DNA of 55,973 nucleotides from JBBTCX01 sp964494205 (GTDB taxonomy: Bacteria; Planctomycetota; Phycisphaerae; UBA1845). This document shows positions 1 through 7,837 of the stretch, piece after piece. The notes under the pieces are model-generated. The model did not search any database and was not told where the DNA came from. It saw only the letters and a list, made by a program, of their open reading frames with translations. Each line of letters begins with the position of its first letter. The first letter of the stretch is position 1. The DNA lies in NCBI GenBank assembly GCA_964494205.1, contig CAZBRD010000026.1, positions 1-55,973 on the forward strand, written 5' to 3'. The position numbers and the translations under genes are program-made.

Positions 1-340
1 AACAACTGGTATCTTGGAGGCAGGCCAGTTTCCTTTTCAAGTGCGGCTATTTAGTATGTGTCAAGCTAGTAGTTCATTCTAATTGAGCTGGTGTGCTGAC
101 TTCCCTTTGACGAGTGCGTTTGTTCGTTCAGCGCGATCGCCTCGTGATCGGGGCGGCTCGGACAGAAGCGGCAGATTCGAAAGGAATGAGGTGCTAGTTC
201 ATAGCATTGTGGACGATTCGTAAGTTGCTCCCGCACACTAGACGGAATAATCGGATTTTTCCGCAAAGAACGAAGTTTGAATTCGGTGTGGACTGAGCGA
301 TTTCGCTCTCGAGTGTTCGGCATGATTGGAATGGTCATTG

Positions 341-375
341 AAAAAAGACCGGCAAAGCGCGTGGCTTCGCCGGTC
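341..375 (-). terminator. Rho-independent terminator, minus strand
   Basis: Read on the minus strand, GACCGGCGAAGC and GCTTTGCCGGTC pair (12 bp with one mismatch) around a 5-base loop and are followed by a run of six T. It lies about 250 bases beyond the stop of the minus-strand gene at 622-909 and is the only terminator seen for that transcript. Confidence 0.7.
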
Positions 376-430
376 TCTCATTTGGTAATGATTGGTGTGG
401 GCTGGGTTTCTTAAGGACAACCCTTCACAA

Positions 431-451
431 GGTGGATGCAGAGCACCCACC
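431..451. repeat. Short imperfect palindrome in intergenic DNA
   Basis: GGTGGATGC and GCACCCACC form a 9-bp stem with one mismatch and an AGA loop, followed by CTAC. It looks like a dispersed intergenic palindrome rather than part of a gene. I see no second full copy in this window. Confidence 0.4.
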
Positions 452-545
452 CTACAGAGGCCGCGTCTTGTGGTTGCGGTTCTGGAAACCGGTCGCTTTT
501 GGGTCCGGTTCTGATTTTGGGTTCGCGGCTTTATTAGATCGCGTT

Positions 546-575
546 ACCCTGACCCTCTCCCCAAAGGGGCGAGGG
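546..575. repeat. CCCTCTCCCC-type intergenic repeat, copy 1
   Basis: ACCCT-GACCCTCTCCCC is followed by AAAGGGGCGAGGGT, so the element folds on itself (ACCCTCTCCCC against GGGGCGAGGGT). A related element with the same CCCTCTCCCCAA core is at 32305-32343, also between genes. Elements of this type are widespread in intergenic DNA of many bacteria; mobility is not shown. Confidence 0.55.
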
Positions 576-621
576 TAATCGTAAGGCAGGCGAATCCCAC
601 CTCACCTCAACAGGTCAAATC

Positions 622-909
622 TTAGAAGTTGACCCAAACGTCCAGGTTGCTGGCCAGCAAGCGGGCCTTGGTCACCGGGATATACGGATCGGTGCTGAGC
701 TTCGTCACGAACAACGGCTCATTGCCGATGATGTTGACGAGCGGCGAGCGGCCTGGGGCCACGCCGTCATCCGGAACGCGGAGGAGGTGACCGCTCCAGT
801 TGCAGATGTAGCAACCGGGCTCATTGATGCTCTGGAACGGGATCTGATTGAACGTACCCTGGGTCGTCTGATACGACGAGTTCGTCATTTGGGCAGTAGC
901 AGTTGCCAT
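622..909 (-). CDS. Small conserved-looking hypothetical protein (95 aa)
   Basis: I do not recognise this protein. A clear ribosome-binding site (GGAGAG, 6 bases before the ATG at 907-909) and a terminator downstream (341-375) support a real single-gene transcript. The product has no signal peptide or membrane segment. It reads as a soluble protein with a Ser/Thr/Gln-rich start, one CYIC pair near residues 33-36 (possible metal or disulphide site), and a C-terminal half rich in beta-type residues ending in WVNF. A role cannot be inferred from the neighbours, which are a distant zinc operon on the other strand. Confidence 0.65.
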   Translation of the reverse strand: MATATAQMTNSSYQTTQGTFNQIPFQSINEPGCYICNWSGHLLRVPDDGVAPGRSPLVNIIGNEPLFVTKLSTDPYIPVTKARLLASNLDVWVNF

Positions 910-1433
910 TCGGCTCTCTCCAAAAAGGGGGAATTAGATACCAATTACACGTTTATGCCTGTGCACTTCGGCGTGTTGGAGCGATTGTTTGAATCGACCC
1001 CGCCTTAAAACAGCTGTACTCAGGGTATCGTCAAGTTGTGGGGGTTGTTGAAGTGAATCGCGCGCGAATTCGCACGCGTTACGTTATGGGCAAATCAATT
1101 CAATGGGCTCGAAAAATCGCGCGATTTGCAGTGTGATCAGGGCTGTCTTATCGGGCGGCTGCGGAAACGCGTATTGACGTGGTTATCGTGCGTATCGTAC
1201 GCGGTCGCTGAGACTCTCACTCCGGCCCCTTACCATCGTAGGAAAAGGCATAGTTGTCGGCGCGGCAATCTGCATCCGTGCGCCAAAGTCACGAAATTGA
1301 CACTCAATCGGTGGCGGCTACGATCGGCGAACCGATTACCGGACTGGTGCGTAGAATTATTGGAAATCTGCGAAAGTCCGGCGCTTGGCGTGTTTGCGGG
1401 CGGTTTTCGCGAGCACACCTATAGAATCATGTC
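910..1433. other. Upstream region of the zinc operon
   Basis: About 520 bases without a supported gene, divergent between the minus-strand small gene and znuA. Two perfect palindromes stand out: GCGAATTCGC at 1064-1073 and a 14-bp AAATCGCGCGATTT at 1114-1127. An open frame at 1126-1488 overlaps the znuA start and lacks a ribosome-binding site or protein-like composition, so I leave it out. Confidence 0.5.
1114..1127. promoter_or_regulatory. 14-bp perfect palindrome, candidate operator
   Basis: AAATCGCGCGATTT is a perfect inverted repeat about 307 bases upstream of znuA. Its symmetry suits a dimeric repressor, and Fur-family Zur commonly controls zinc uptake operons. The sequence does not match a Zur box that I can recall, so the link to zinc is inference only. 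Confidence 0.3.
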
Positions 1434-2486
1434 ATGTCATCAGAGCCCCGAAGATCGCGAATCGTGCCACGGATTGTTGTCTTGCTAGCCGTTATCGGGT
1501 TGCTGGGGGTTTTTGATCCCTTTGGGTTCCAGAACAAGAAGCCGGTTGAAAAGAGTGGTACGACCGTGGTCTGTACGTTCCTGCCGGTGTACGTGTTTGC
1601 GTTGAACGTGATCGGCAATCTGCCCGGGGTAAACGTCGAGCTGCTGGTGAGTCCGGATGTCGGCTGTCCGCATCATTACACGTTGAGACCCGCAGATCAG
1701 ATGAAGATGGCCCGGGCGGACGTGGTCATCGCAAACGGGCTGGGGATGGAGTCGTTTCTCGATGAGCTGATGAAATCGCATCCAAAGGTGAAGGTGATCA
1801 CGACGGCAGATGATTGCGATGTGATTCCCACGCGGTGCACTCATGATCATGCGCACGGTGAGCATGAAACAGAACAAGGGAAGATTGAAGTTGTTTATTC
1901 GGCGCACTCAGACTTGGATAAAGTAGCAGAAGACAATAAGAAGCATTTTGAGCATGCACACGGTCCGAACGGGCACGTCTGGGTCTCGCCGACGGAGGCC
2001 ATCAAGCAGGTGCAGACGCTGACGAGGAAGCTCGGAGAGATTGATCCCGGGCGACGGACGGTTTACGACCTGAACGCGATCAACTACGTGGCCAATCTCA
2101 AGCTGTTGCAAGCGAGAGTGGAGCAAGCCAAGTCGGGTTTCGTGAATCGCAAGATCGTGACGATGCATGATTCGTTTGACTATCTGGCACGCGATCTGGG
2201 GCTGGAGGTTGTGGGCTTGTTGCAGATTGAGCCCGATCAATCGCCGACGGCGCATGAGATGACAGAGTTGGTGGACACCATCAAGCGCGAAAAGGTTGCG
2301 GCGATTTTTTATGAGCCTTCGTCGCCGGTGCGGGTGGCTGAGACCATCGCGCGGGATTCGGGTGTGCCGGCGTATGAGTTGAATTCGTTTACGTCGTTCG
2401 TAGGGACGCCGAATGGGTTGTCTTACGAAGAGGTCATGCTGAAAAACCTTGAGACGCTGAAAAAGGCACTAGGGGGCGGGTCGTGA
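1434..2486 (+). CDS. znuA: Zinc ABC transporter substrate-binding protein ZnuA-like
   Basis: Periplasmic metal-binding lipid-free receptor of a cluster-9 ABC importer, delivering Zn (or Mn) to the ZnuB permease. It is 350 aa, with a hydrophobic export or anchor segment at residues 11-26. Family landmarks are CPHHYTLRP (His80/81), a His-rich loop CTHDHAHGEH (135-144), HVWVSP (His181) and MHDSFDYLARDLGL (His245). The usual fourth acidic ligand (Asp in LDPLG of E. coli ZnuA) is not obvious; the site here reads YELNSFTS. The His-rich loop favours zinc over manganese. The ATG at 1434 has no clear ribosome-binding site; GTG at 1464 is an alternative that would give a shorter signal segment. The stop overlaps the next start by four bases (GTGA), so it is translationally linked to znuC. 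Confidence 0.9.
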   Translation: MSSEPRRSRIVPRIVVLLAVIGLLGVFDPFGFQNKKPVEKSGTTVVCTFLPVYVFALNVIGNLPGVNVELLVSPDVGCPHHYTLRPADQMKMARADVVIANGLGMESFLDELMKSHPKVKVITTADDCDVIPTRCTHDHAHGEHETEQGKIEVVYSAHSDLDKVAEDNKKHFEHAHGPNGHVWVSPTEAIKQVQTLTRKLGEIDPGRRTVYDLNAINYVANLKLLQARVEQAKSGFVNRKIVTMHDSFDYLARDLGLEVVGLLQIEPDQSPTAHEMTELVDTIKREKVAAIFYEPSSPVRVAETIARDSGVPAYELNSFTSFVGTPNGLSYEEVMLKNLETLKKALGGGS

Positions 2487-3316
2487 CGACTAGGACGAAT
2501 GGCGATTCATTTGCTCTGCGAATGCGGAACGTGTCGGTTACGTTTGACGGGCGGCAGATTTTGTCGAACGTGACGGTCGAACCGGCGGTAGGGAAGCTGA
2601 ACGCGGTCATCGGGCCGAACGGCGCTGGTAAGACGACGCTGTTGCGGGCGATTCTTGGTTTAGTGCCATACACTGGCACCATCGAACGCGGGCGGTCGGC
2701 CGATGGGGGCGAGCTGCGCGTTGGATATGTCCCGCAGAGGCTGGATTTCGATCGGGCGATGCCTTTGTCGGTGATGGACTTCCTTTGCTGCGGCATGCAG
2801 CGGCGGCCGCTGTGGATGGGGCGAAAGGCTGACGCGAAATGGAAAGCCCGGGAATCGCTGCATCGCGTGGGCGGATCGGGGTGGGATGATAAGCCGCTGG
2901 GCAAGCTGTCGGGTGGCGAGTTGCAGCGCGTGTTGCTGGCGATGGCGCTGACGACCAAACCGGATATTCTGCTGCTGGATGAGCCGGTGGCGGGCGTGGA
3001 TATGGCTGGCGGCGAGTTGTTCTGCGACCTGCTGGGCTCGCTTCAGGCTGAGGGGCATTACACGATGCTGATGGTCATTCATGATCTGAGCATCGTGACC
3101 GAGCACGCGGACTACATTATTTGCTTGAACCAGACGGTGCATTGCCAGGGCACGACGATGGAGACGCTGACGGCTGAGAACTTGCGAGCGTTGTATAAGC
3201 ATGATGTAGCGCTGTTGGGGCATGCCCATAAGCATGAGGGGCATGCGCATCATCAGCATCATGCGGGGTGTGATCACAGTGCGGTCGTTGATTTGTCAAT
3301 CAAATCGAAACCGTAG
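2483..3316 (+). CDS. znuC: Zinc ABC transporter ATP-binding protein ZnuC-like
   Basis: Cytoplasmic ATPase of the zinc importer, 277 aa. Walker A GPNGAGKT is at 44-51, the Q-loop YVPQ at 83-86, signature LSGGE at 142-146, Walker B ILLLDEP near 172-178 and the switch His in VIHD at 198-201. The start is a GTG inside GTGA shared with the znuA stop, preceded by a G-rich ribosome-binding stretch. The last 35 residues hold a dense His tract (about 10 His between 246 and 265, GHAHKHEGHAHHQHH), which is unusual for the ATPase subunit and could hold metal or sense zinc inside the cell. That role is inference. Confidence 0.92.
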   Translation: MTTRTNGDSFALRMRNVSVTFDGRQILSNVTVEPAVGKLNAVIGPNGAGKTTLLRAILGLVPYTGTIERGRSADGGELRVGYVPQRLDFDRAMPLSVMDFLCCGMQRRPLWMGRKADAKWKARESLHRVGGSGWDDKPLGKLSGGELQRVLLAMALTTKPDILLLDEPVAGVDMAGGELFCDLLGSLQAEGHYTMLMVIHDLSIVTEHADYIICLNQTVHCQGTTMETLTAENLRALYKHDVALLGHAHKHEGHAHHQHHAGCDHSAVVDLSIKSKP

Positions 3317-3365
3317 CCGATCGTGAGTGCGGAATAGTTGTGGAACCTCTTGGTAGAGACGCAAG

Positions 3366-4274
3366 ATGAGTGTGCCGGGAATGGAATGGTGGTCGAGTCA
3401 GGGGTTGCCGGCGATGCATGGCGCTTTGCAATTCCTGCTGCCGTTCAGTTGGGCACAGTATCCGTTTCAGCTCAATGCGTTGATCGAGTGCGTGCTGCTC
3501 GCGCCAATATGTGCGGCCATGGGCGTGCAGATCGTCAACTTTCGCATGGCCTTCTTTTCCGATGCGATTTCGCACTCGGCGTTCACCGGCGTAGCCATCG
3601 GGTTTCTGTTGAATGAAGCGATGGGGCGGGCGGGCGGGTCGTTTGATCCGCGGTTGTCGCTCATCGCGCTGGGACTGGTGATTGCGATCGGGGTGACGGC
3701 TGTCCGGCGGAAGACGGAGCTTTCGACGGATACGGTGATCGGTGTGTTTTTCAGCACGGTAGTGGCGCTGGGGTTGGCGATCGTCACGTCGAGTCGCAGT
3801 CGCGCGATGCAGTTCGAGCGGTATTTGTACGGCGATATTCTAACGCTCGATGCGACGGACATTGCGCTGACGGGCCTGCTGACGGTGGCGGTGATTGTGT
3901 TCACGCTGTTCAGCTTCACGCCGCTGACGCTGGTGGGATTGAACGCGGAGTTGGCGCACAGTCGCGGTGTGCGCGTGCGGATGTATGACTATCTGTTTTC
4001 GCTGCTGCTGGCGCTGGTTGTGACGGTGTCAATTCGCACGGCTGGCATTCTGCTGGTGACGGGAATGCTATTGATACCGGCGGCGACGGCGCGGAATCTG
4101 GCGAGCACAGCCGGCGGGATGTTTCGCTGGGCGGTGGTGCTGGGGTTGATCAGCGGCGTCGGCGGCACGCTGGCGTCGTTTTCGCCGCGACTTGAGAACG
4201 TGAGCACAGGGGCTGTGATTGTGCTTTCGTCAGCTGCGTTGTTTGCGGTGAGTCTGGTGAGGGGGAAGTTGTAG
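3366..4274 (+). CDS. znuB: Zinc ABC transporter permease ZnuB-like (ABC-3 family)
   Basis: Integral inner-membrane permease, 302 aa, with seven to eight hydrophobic segments and the ABC-3 family features: a motif like MAFFSDAISHSAFTGVA near residues 60-76 and the coupling segment GLNAELAHSRGVR near 190. It follows znuC after 49 bases and would be cotranscribed with it. The ATG at 3366 is chosen because it places a short hydrophilic stretch before the first membrane helix; the ribosome-binding site is weak. Together znuABC form a complete high-affinity divalent-metal importer. Confidence 0.9.
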   Translation: MSVPGMEWWSSQGLPAMHGALQFLLPFSWAQYPFQLNALIECVLLAPICAAMGVQIVNFRMAFFSDAISHSAFTGVAIGFLLNEAMGRAGGSFDPRLSLIALGLVIAIGVTAVRRKTELSTDTVIGVFFSTVVALGLAIVTSSRSRAMQFERYLYGDILTLDATDIALTGLLTVAVIVFTLFSFTPLTLVGLNAELAHSRGVRVRMYDYLFSLLLALVVTVSIRTAGILLVTGMLLIPAATARNLASTAGGMFRWAVVLGLISGVGGTLASFSPRLENVSTGAVIVLSSAALFAVSLVRGKL

Positions 4275-4356
4275 AGTGACAATGAACCTGAAATACTGCA
4301 CATGAATCGTGTGTCACTTGTTTGTAGATCAAGGTTGATAGTGCAGTTACTCATTG

Positions 4357-5421
4357 ATGCTTTCTCGTCGTAACCCAACGATCTATCGAATTCGAACACC
4401 CCAATTCGGCGTTGGTGCGGCGCTGGGCGTCGTTCGATCGGTGGGGTTCTTTGCGACCTGGACTATCGCTGTCACGATACTCATATTAGTAGCCGGCACC
4501 ATAAGTTCTTTGCCATCACGATACGGCCCTTTCATCCTGATTGGCGTCCTTGGTATTTCCTTCTTGGTGGCATATTTGTGGGTGCGCGCCTTTAATTGGT
4601 GGCATACACAGCGGGTTGTTAACCGATTCACGGCAAGAACGTCGCGTCTTGTTCAATTCTTAGCAACCGAGGAAGCCCGGAATCGATTTCCGCATCGCGT
4701 CGTTGAGTTGACTTGTCACAATCCAAGGTCGAAGCGCAAGGACTTTGAACGTGTTATGCAATCGTTTCCTGCCGCGACAATTCTCATCGATAATGAACCC
4801 CGACAATCAGAATTGCCGCCACCCTGTCCCATTCGTGTAGGGTTCGAGCCCATTTCGCTGGAGCAAGATTCGATCGATGCGGCCGAATTGTTGAGGTCTG
4901 GGCTTGAAGATTTAGGACATGAAGTTGAGTTGGAGTATGAAGAAGATACGAAGACAACTTTTCGCATAGCATTTCAAAGAGTGAAGGCATCGGATTTGTA
5001 CCAATGGGCTATGGGTCTCGGTCCCATTCTGTTGCTTGCACTCTGGGCTTTGTATCGCGGGAACTTTTTCATTGCCGTCTTTATCTGCGGAATTTTGTTG
5101 CTGTTCGTTTTGATCGGAGTTCAAGCATTTGGTAGCGAGCGATGGTGGCTCGTCCCCGGCGGACTTGCGCTCAGTTCACATGGTCTGCTTGGGCGAAAAG
5201 CAATGGTGCGTTTGTTCTCGCGCGAATCGGGCCCTATTTACCTGGATATGGCTTCCTTTACCGGCTGTGTTTTCGAGAACGGTGCTTTACGATCATTTCG
5301 ATTTGCTCACTTTTCGGGATGGGTGCTCACAAGCACGTGGCTCGGAACCGCCACACGCCCAAGCCTTGAAGCTATTGAAAGCTGCCTGAACACGAGAAAA
5401 CAGGAACCATTAGCCTTTTGA
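4357..5421 (+). CDS. Hypothetical membrane protein (354 aa)
   Basis: I do not recognise a family. There are two hydrophobic helices near the N-terminus (about residues 30-50 and 60-80), a soluble stretch of about 150 residues, two further adjacent helices (about 220-265), and a beta-rich C-terminal domain. That pattern could be a membrane-anchored PH-like fold, but this is a guess. An ATG at 4357 follows a TTG in frame; I take the ATG. No strong ribosome-binding site is visible. It lies 82 bases after znuB and could be read through from it, but nothing in the protein points to metal uptake. Confidence 0.7.
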   Translation: MLSRRNPTIYRIRTPQFGVGAALGVVRSVGFFATWTIAVTILILVAGTISSLPSRYGPFILIGVLGISFLVAYLWVRAFNWWHTQRVVNRFTARTSRLVQFLATEEARNRFPHRVVELTCHNPRSKRKDFERVMQSFPAATILIDNEPRQSELPPPCPIRVGFEPISLEQDSIDAAELLRSGLEDLGHEVELEYEEDTKTTFRIAFQRVKASDLYQWAMGLGPILLLALWALYRGNFFIAVFICGILLLFVLIGVQAFGSERWWLVPGGLALSSHGLLGRKAMVRLFSRESGPIYLDMASFTGCVFENGALRSFRFAHFSGWVLTSTWLGTATRPSLEAIESCLNTRKQEPLAF

Positions 5422-5425
5422 CCTT

Positions 5426-5434
5426 TGCTATAAT
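5426..5434 (+). promoter_or_regulatory. Extended -10 promoter element
   Basis: TGCTATAAT fits the extended -10 consensus (TGnTATAAT) exactly and lies about 39 bases before the ATG at 5473. No good -35 box is seen 17 bases upstream, as is common for extended -10 promoters. Confidence 0.45.
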
Positions 5435-5472
5435 AAGCGAATGGACTCTACTCTTAACAACAGGACAGATTG

Positions 5473-6753
5473 ATGACGCCCCGTCGTACATGCGGTGTCT
5501 TTTGGTGTTATCTGTGTTTGGCCACACCACTAACACGGGGTGGTGGGCAATGCACATTCGATTGGATTCCACTCGACAACACCGCGCCGCTTTCTAGTCG
5601 CCCCAATGCAGTCATTTCGTGGGATCGAGATGGCGATGGTCCGATCGGTGAGGCACTCATCTTTGGCGGTGAGTTTACGCACGTCGGCGCAATGGAAGTC
5701 AATCACGTCGTTGAGTGGGATGGCGCCGAATGGCACGCGCTGGAGGGTGGCGTGAGCGGGACGGAGCCGGTGACTGTTCGGGCGTTAACCGTGTTTCAGG
5801 GTGAGTTGATCGCGGCTGGTGCGTTTGGACATGCGGGCGCGGTCGATGCAAGTAGGATTGCGCGATGGGATGGCGAGGCGTGGCACAATCTGGGTGAGGG
5901 GTTGAATGGGACAGTGCATGCGTTGGTTGTATGTGAAGGCGAGCTGATCGCGGGCGGCGATTTCACGATGGCCGGTGGGGCGAGTGCCAACTACCTGGCA
6001 CGCTGGGACGGCATGACGTGGCGGGCGTTTGATGTGCCGACGAACATTCGCGTGCGCGCGATGGCGGTTTATCAGGGTGATTTGGTTGTGGGGGGGATCA
6101 CCGGCGGGTTTATCTCGCGGTGGGATGGTCAGTCGTGGCAGCCGGTCGGCAGTTTGAACAATTGGGTCTTGTCGCTGACGGTGTATGGGGCTGATCTAAT
6201 GGCTGGCGGTTCGTTCACGTCAAGCGGCAATGGGCCAGCGAATTACCTTGCGCGGTGGGATGGGCTTGGATGGAGTCAGATTGCTGGCGGCATGACAGAT
6301 TGGATTTACGAGCTAGCTGTTTTCAACGGCGAGCTGTTTGCGGGAGGGACAGCCACAGCTGGCGGTCCGGTGCCGCCAAATGGGATCGCGCGATGGGATG
6401 GATTCGTGCTTGAGACAGTTGGCGGCGGTTTGGGTGGTACGACACCTTTGGTTTCAGCGCTGGGGTCTTTCCGTAGCGAGTTGGTGGTTGGGGGAGGTTT
6501 CGAAACGGTCGGCGGAATTACGGCGATGAACATTGCACGGTGGGTGCGGGCAGGTTTGTTGGGTGATGCGGACGGTGACGAGGATGTCGACCTTGTGGAT
6601 TATGCGGTGCTGGCGGGGTGTTTGATGGGGCCGACGGAATCGAGCGCGGGGGCTGTTGTCGATCAGGAATGCCGCTGTCTGTTCAATTCGCATGGGGATG
6701 CGGATGTTGACCTTAGAGATGCGTCAATCTTTCAGAATCAGTTCGGAACATAA
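5473..6753 (+). CDS. Secreted propeller-like repeat protein with dockerin-like C-terminus
   Basis: Probably exported, 426 aa. The N-terminus has a short basic-hydrophobic signal-like segment. Residues about 45-360 are made of six or seven repeats of roughly 45-50 residues with the core GELIAGGDFT..GG..ANYLARWDG..W, the pattern of delta-60 / kelch-like beta-propeller blades. The last 60 residues carry two calcium-loop segments (DADGDEDVDLVDYAVL and HGDADVDLRDASIF), as in dockerin type I pairs. AGGA lies 8 bases before the ATG at 5473, and an extended -10 box lies upstream. Binding partner and ligand are unknown. It converges on the next gene with only 46 bases between the stops. Confidence 0.8.
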   Translation: MTPRRTCGVFWCYLCLATPLTRGGGQCTFDWIPLDNTAPLSSRPNAVISWDRDGDGPIGEALIFGGEFTHVGAMEVNHVVEWDGAEWHALEGGVSGTEPVTVRALTVFQGELIAAGAFGHAGAVDASRIARWDGEAWHNLGEGLNGTVHALVVCEGELIAGGDFTMAGGASANYLARWDGMTWRAFDVPTNIRVRAMAVYQGDLVVGGITGGFISRWDGQSWQPVGSLNNWVLSLTVYGADLMAGGSFTSSGNGPANYLARWDGLGWSQIAGGMTDWIYELAVFNGELFAGGTATAGGPVPPNGIARWDGFVLETVGGGLGGTTPLVSALGSFRSELVVGGGFETVGGITAMNIARWVRAGLLGDADGDEDVDLVDYAVLAGCLMGPTESSAGAVVDQECRCLFNSHGDADVDLRDASIFQNQFGT

Positions 6754-6799
6754 TCGCGCGACATAATATTCCCTTACTTGCGCAAGAGTCTCTAATTGC

Positions 6800-7552
6800 T
6801 TAGGAGGCGGAGCGGTTGATTCTTTCGGGTGGGGATTTTTGCTGGGAGTTGGGCGAGATGTCGTAACCTTTGTGTTGTTCCTCGAGGTCCTGCATGAAGC
6901 GTTCGAATGCCTCGAGGCGGCGGCGGGCCAGCTCCCGAACGCGGGCGAAGCGGAAGGAGTCGTTCAGCCGCGCAGTCCAGAACTGATATTCCTTACGACG
7001 GTGCCATGTGTCGATTACGGCCTGCACGCCTTTTCCTTCGATAGCACCGCGGCGAATGCTGGTCCAGAGTGATTGCAGGCCGAACTCGTCGAGGTTTTCT
7101 GCTTCGGTCAAGATCTGACCTTCAATAAAGTCGATTTCGCGATCGTTAAGCACGCGAATGGCCCGCGAGGCGCGGTCGAGCGTGTCGGCGGCCACCAACC
7201 CTGCCAGACTGTTTTCGAGAATCGAAGCGCTTTGTTCACGGTGCGAGGCAGGCGTGGGGCGAGCGAGGACTTCGATGCGTTCCATTTCCTGTGCACGAAC
7301 GCGAGCGGCCCAGGCGGATTCATGATAGAGCGCGGCCGCGAGCACCGCTGTCTCGTCGGGCGCCTGCGCGCGTACAACGGGAAGCTTTGCCATCGCGAGA
7401 GCAGACTCCGCAATACGCGAGGAGTGCTCCCAAAGGAAATGATCTGGTTCGCCGCGCCCTACAGGGATCTGTAGATCGATCTTAGCGCGGTCCCAGATAG
7501 CATCCAGCTGCATGAGGGACTCAACCTGCCTGAGCGGACGGATTAGATCCAC
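6800..7552 (-). CDS. Putative HD-domain-like protein (250 aa)
   Basis: A soluble, mostly helical protein. The arrangement WEHSSRIAESA (His43), ALYHESAW (His77-Glu78) and LTEAENLDEFG (Asp155) resembles the H...HD...D layout of HD-superfamily metal phosphohydrolases, but the paired residue is Glu instead of Asp. Activity is therefore uncertain. The GTG start at 7550-7552 has a good ribosome-binding site (AGGGAG, 7 bases upstream). The C-terminal 50 residues are charged and end in a disordered Ser/Pro-rich tail. It stands alone on the minus strand upstream of a convergent secreted protein gene, so context gives no substrate. Confidence 0.6.
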   Translation of the reverse strand: MDLIRPLRQVESLMQLDAIWDRAKIDLQIPVGRGEPDHFLWEHSSRIAESALAMAKLPVVRAQAPDETAVLAAALYHESAWAARVRAQEMERIEVLARPTPASHREQSASILENSLAGLVAADTLDRASRAIRVLNDREIDFIEGQILTEAENLDEFGLQSLWTSIRRGAIEGKGVQAVIDTWHRRKEYQFWTARLNDSFRFARVRELARRRLEAFERFMQDLEEQHKGYDISPNSQQKSPPERINRSAS

Positions 7553-7810
7553 CCAAGCTCCCTTTAATTTCTGATGGTTCGAGGTACGGCGAGTATTGGG
7601 GTTGGGGAGATCGCTCGCACCGCAAACGCCATCGTTACTTCCGCTTCATGTATTCAATCAATCGCAGACTACGTGCCTTCACCGTTCCGTAAGAATAATT
7701 GCTTATCGATCGGAGCGGAACACTCGCGCCGATGCCGAATCGTGTGAGCCCGCTTCACACGAAACGATCACGAATGGGATTGTATCCTTGTTTCACTATT
7801 ATTTTCTACT

Positions 7811-7837
7811 AAAAAATCCGCGTTTTATCACGCGGAT
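7811..7837 (-). terminator. Terminator overlapping the mqnC stop codon
   Basis: On the minus strand ATCCGCG and CGCGGAT pair around an 8-base loop TGATAAAA and are followed by a run of six or more T. The TGA stop of mqnC (7828-7830) is the first triplet of the loop, so the last codons of the gene form the 5' arm. Confidence 0.8.

Larger units (their letters stand above)
1..621. other. Intergenic region with dispersed repeats and a terminator
   Basis: I see no convincing gene here. The two short open frames on the minus strand lack a ribosome-binding site and recognisable protein features. The region holds a minus-strand terminator hairpin (341-375), an imperfect GGTGGATGC/GCACCCACC hairpin (431-451) and a CCCTCTCCCC-type repeat (546-575), all listed or discussed separately. 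It is downstream of the minus-strand gene at 622-909. Confidence 0.6.

Noticed and set aside
1126..1488. 120-aa open frame on the plus strand before znuA
   Set aside because: It overlaps the znuA start in another frame, lacks a ribosome-binding site and has an arginine/cysteine-rich composition typical of chance frames in GC-rich DNA.
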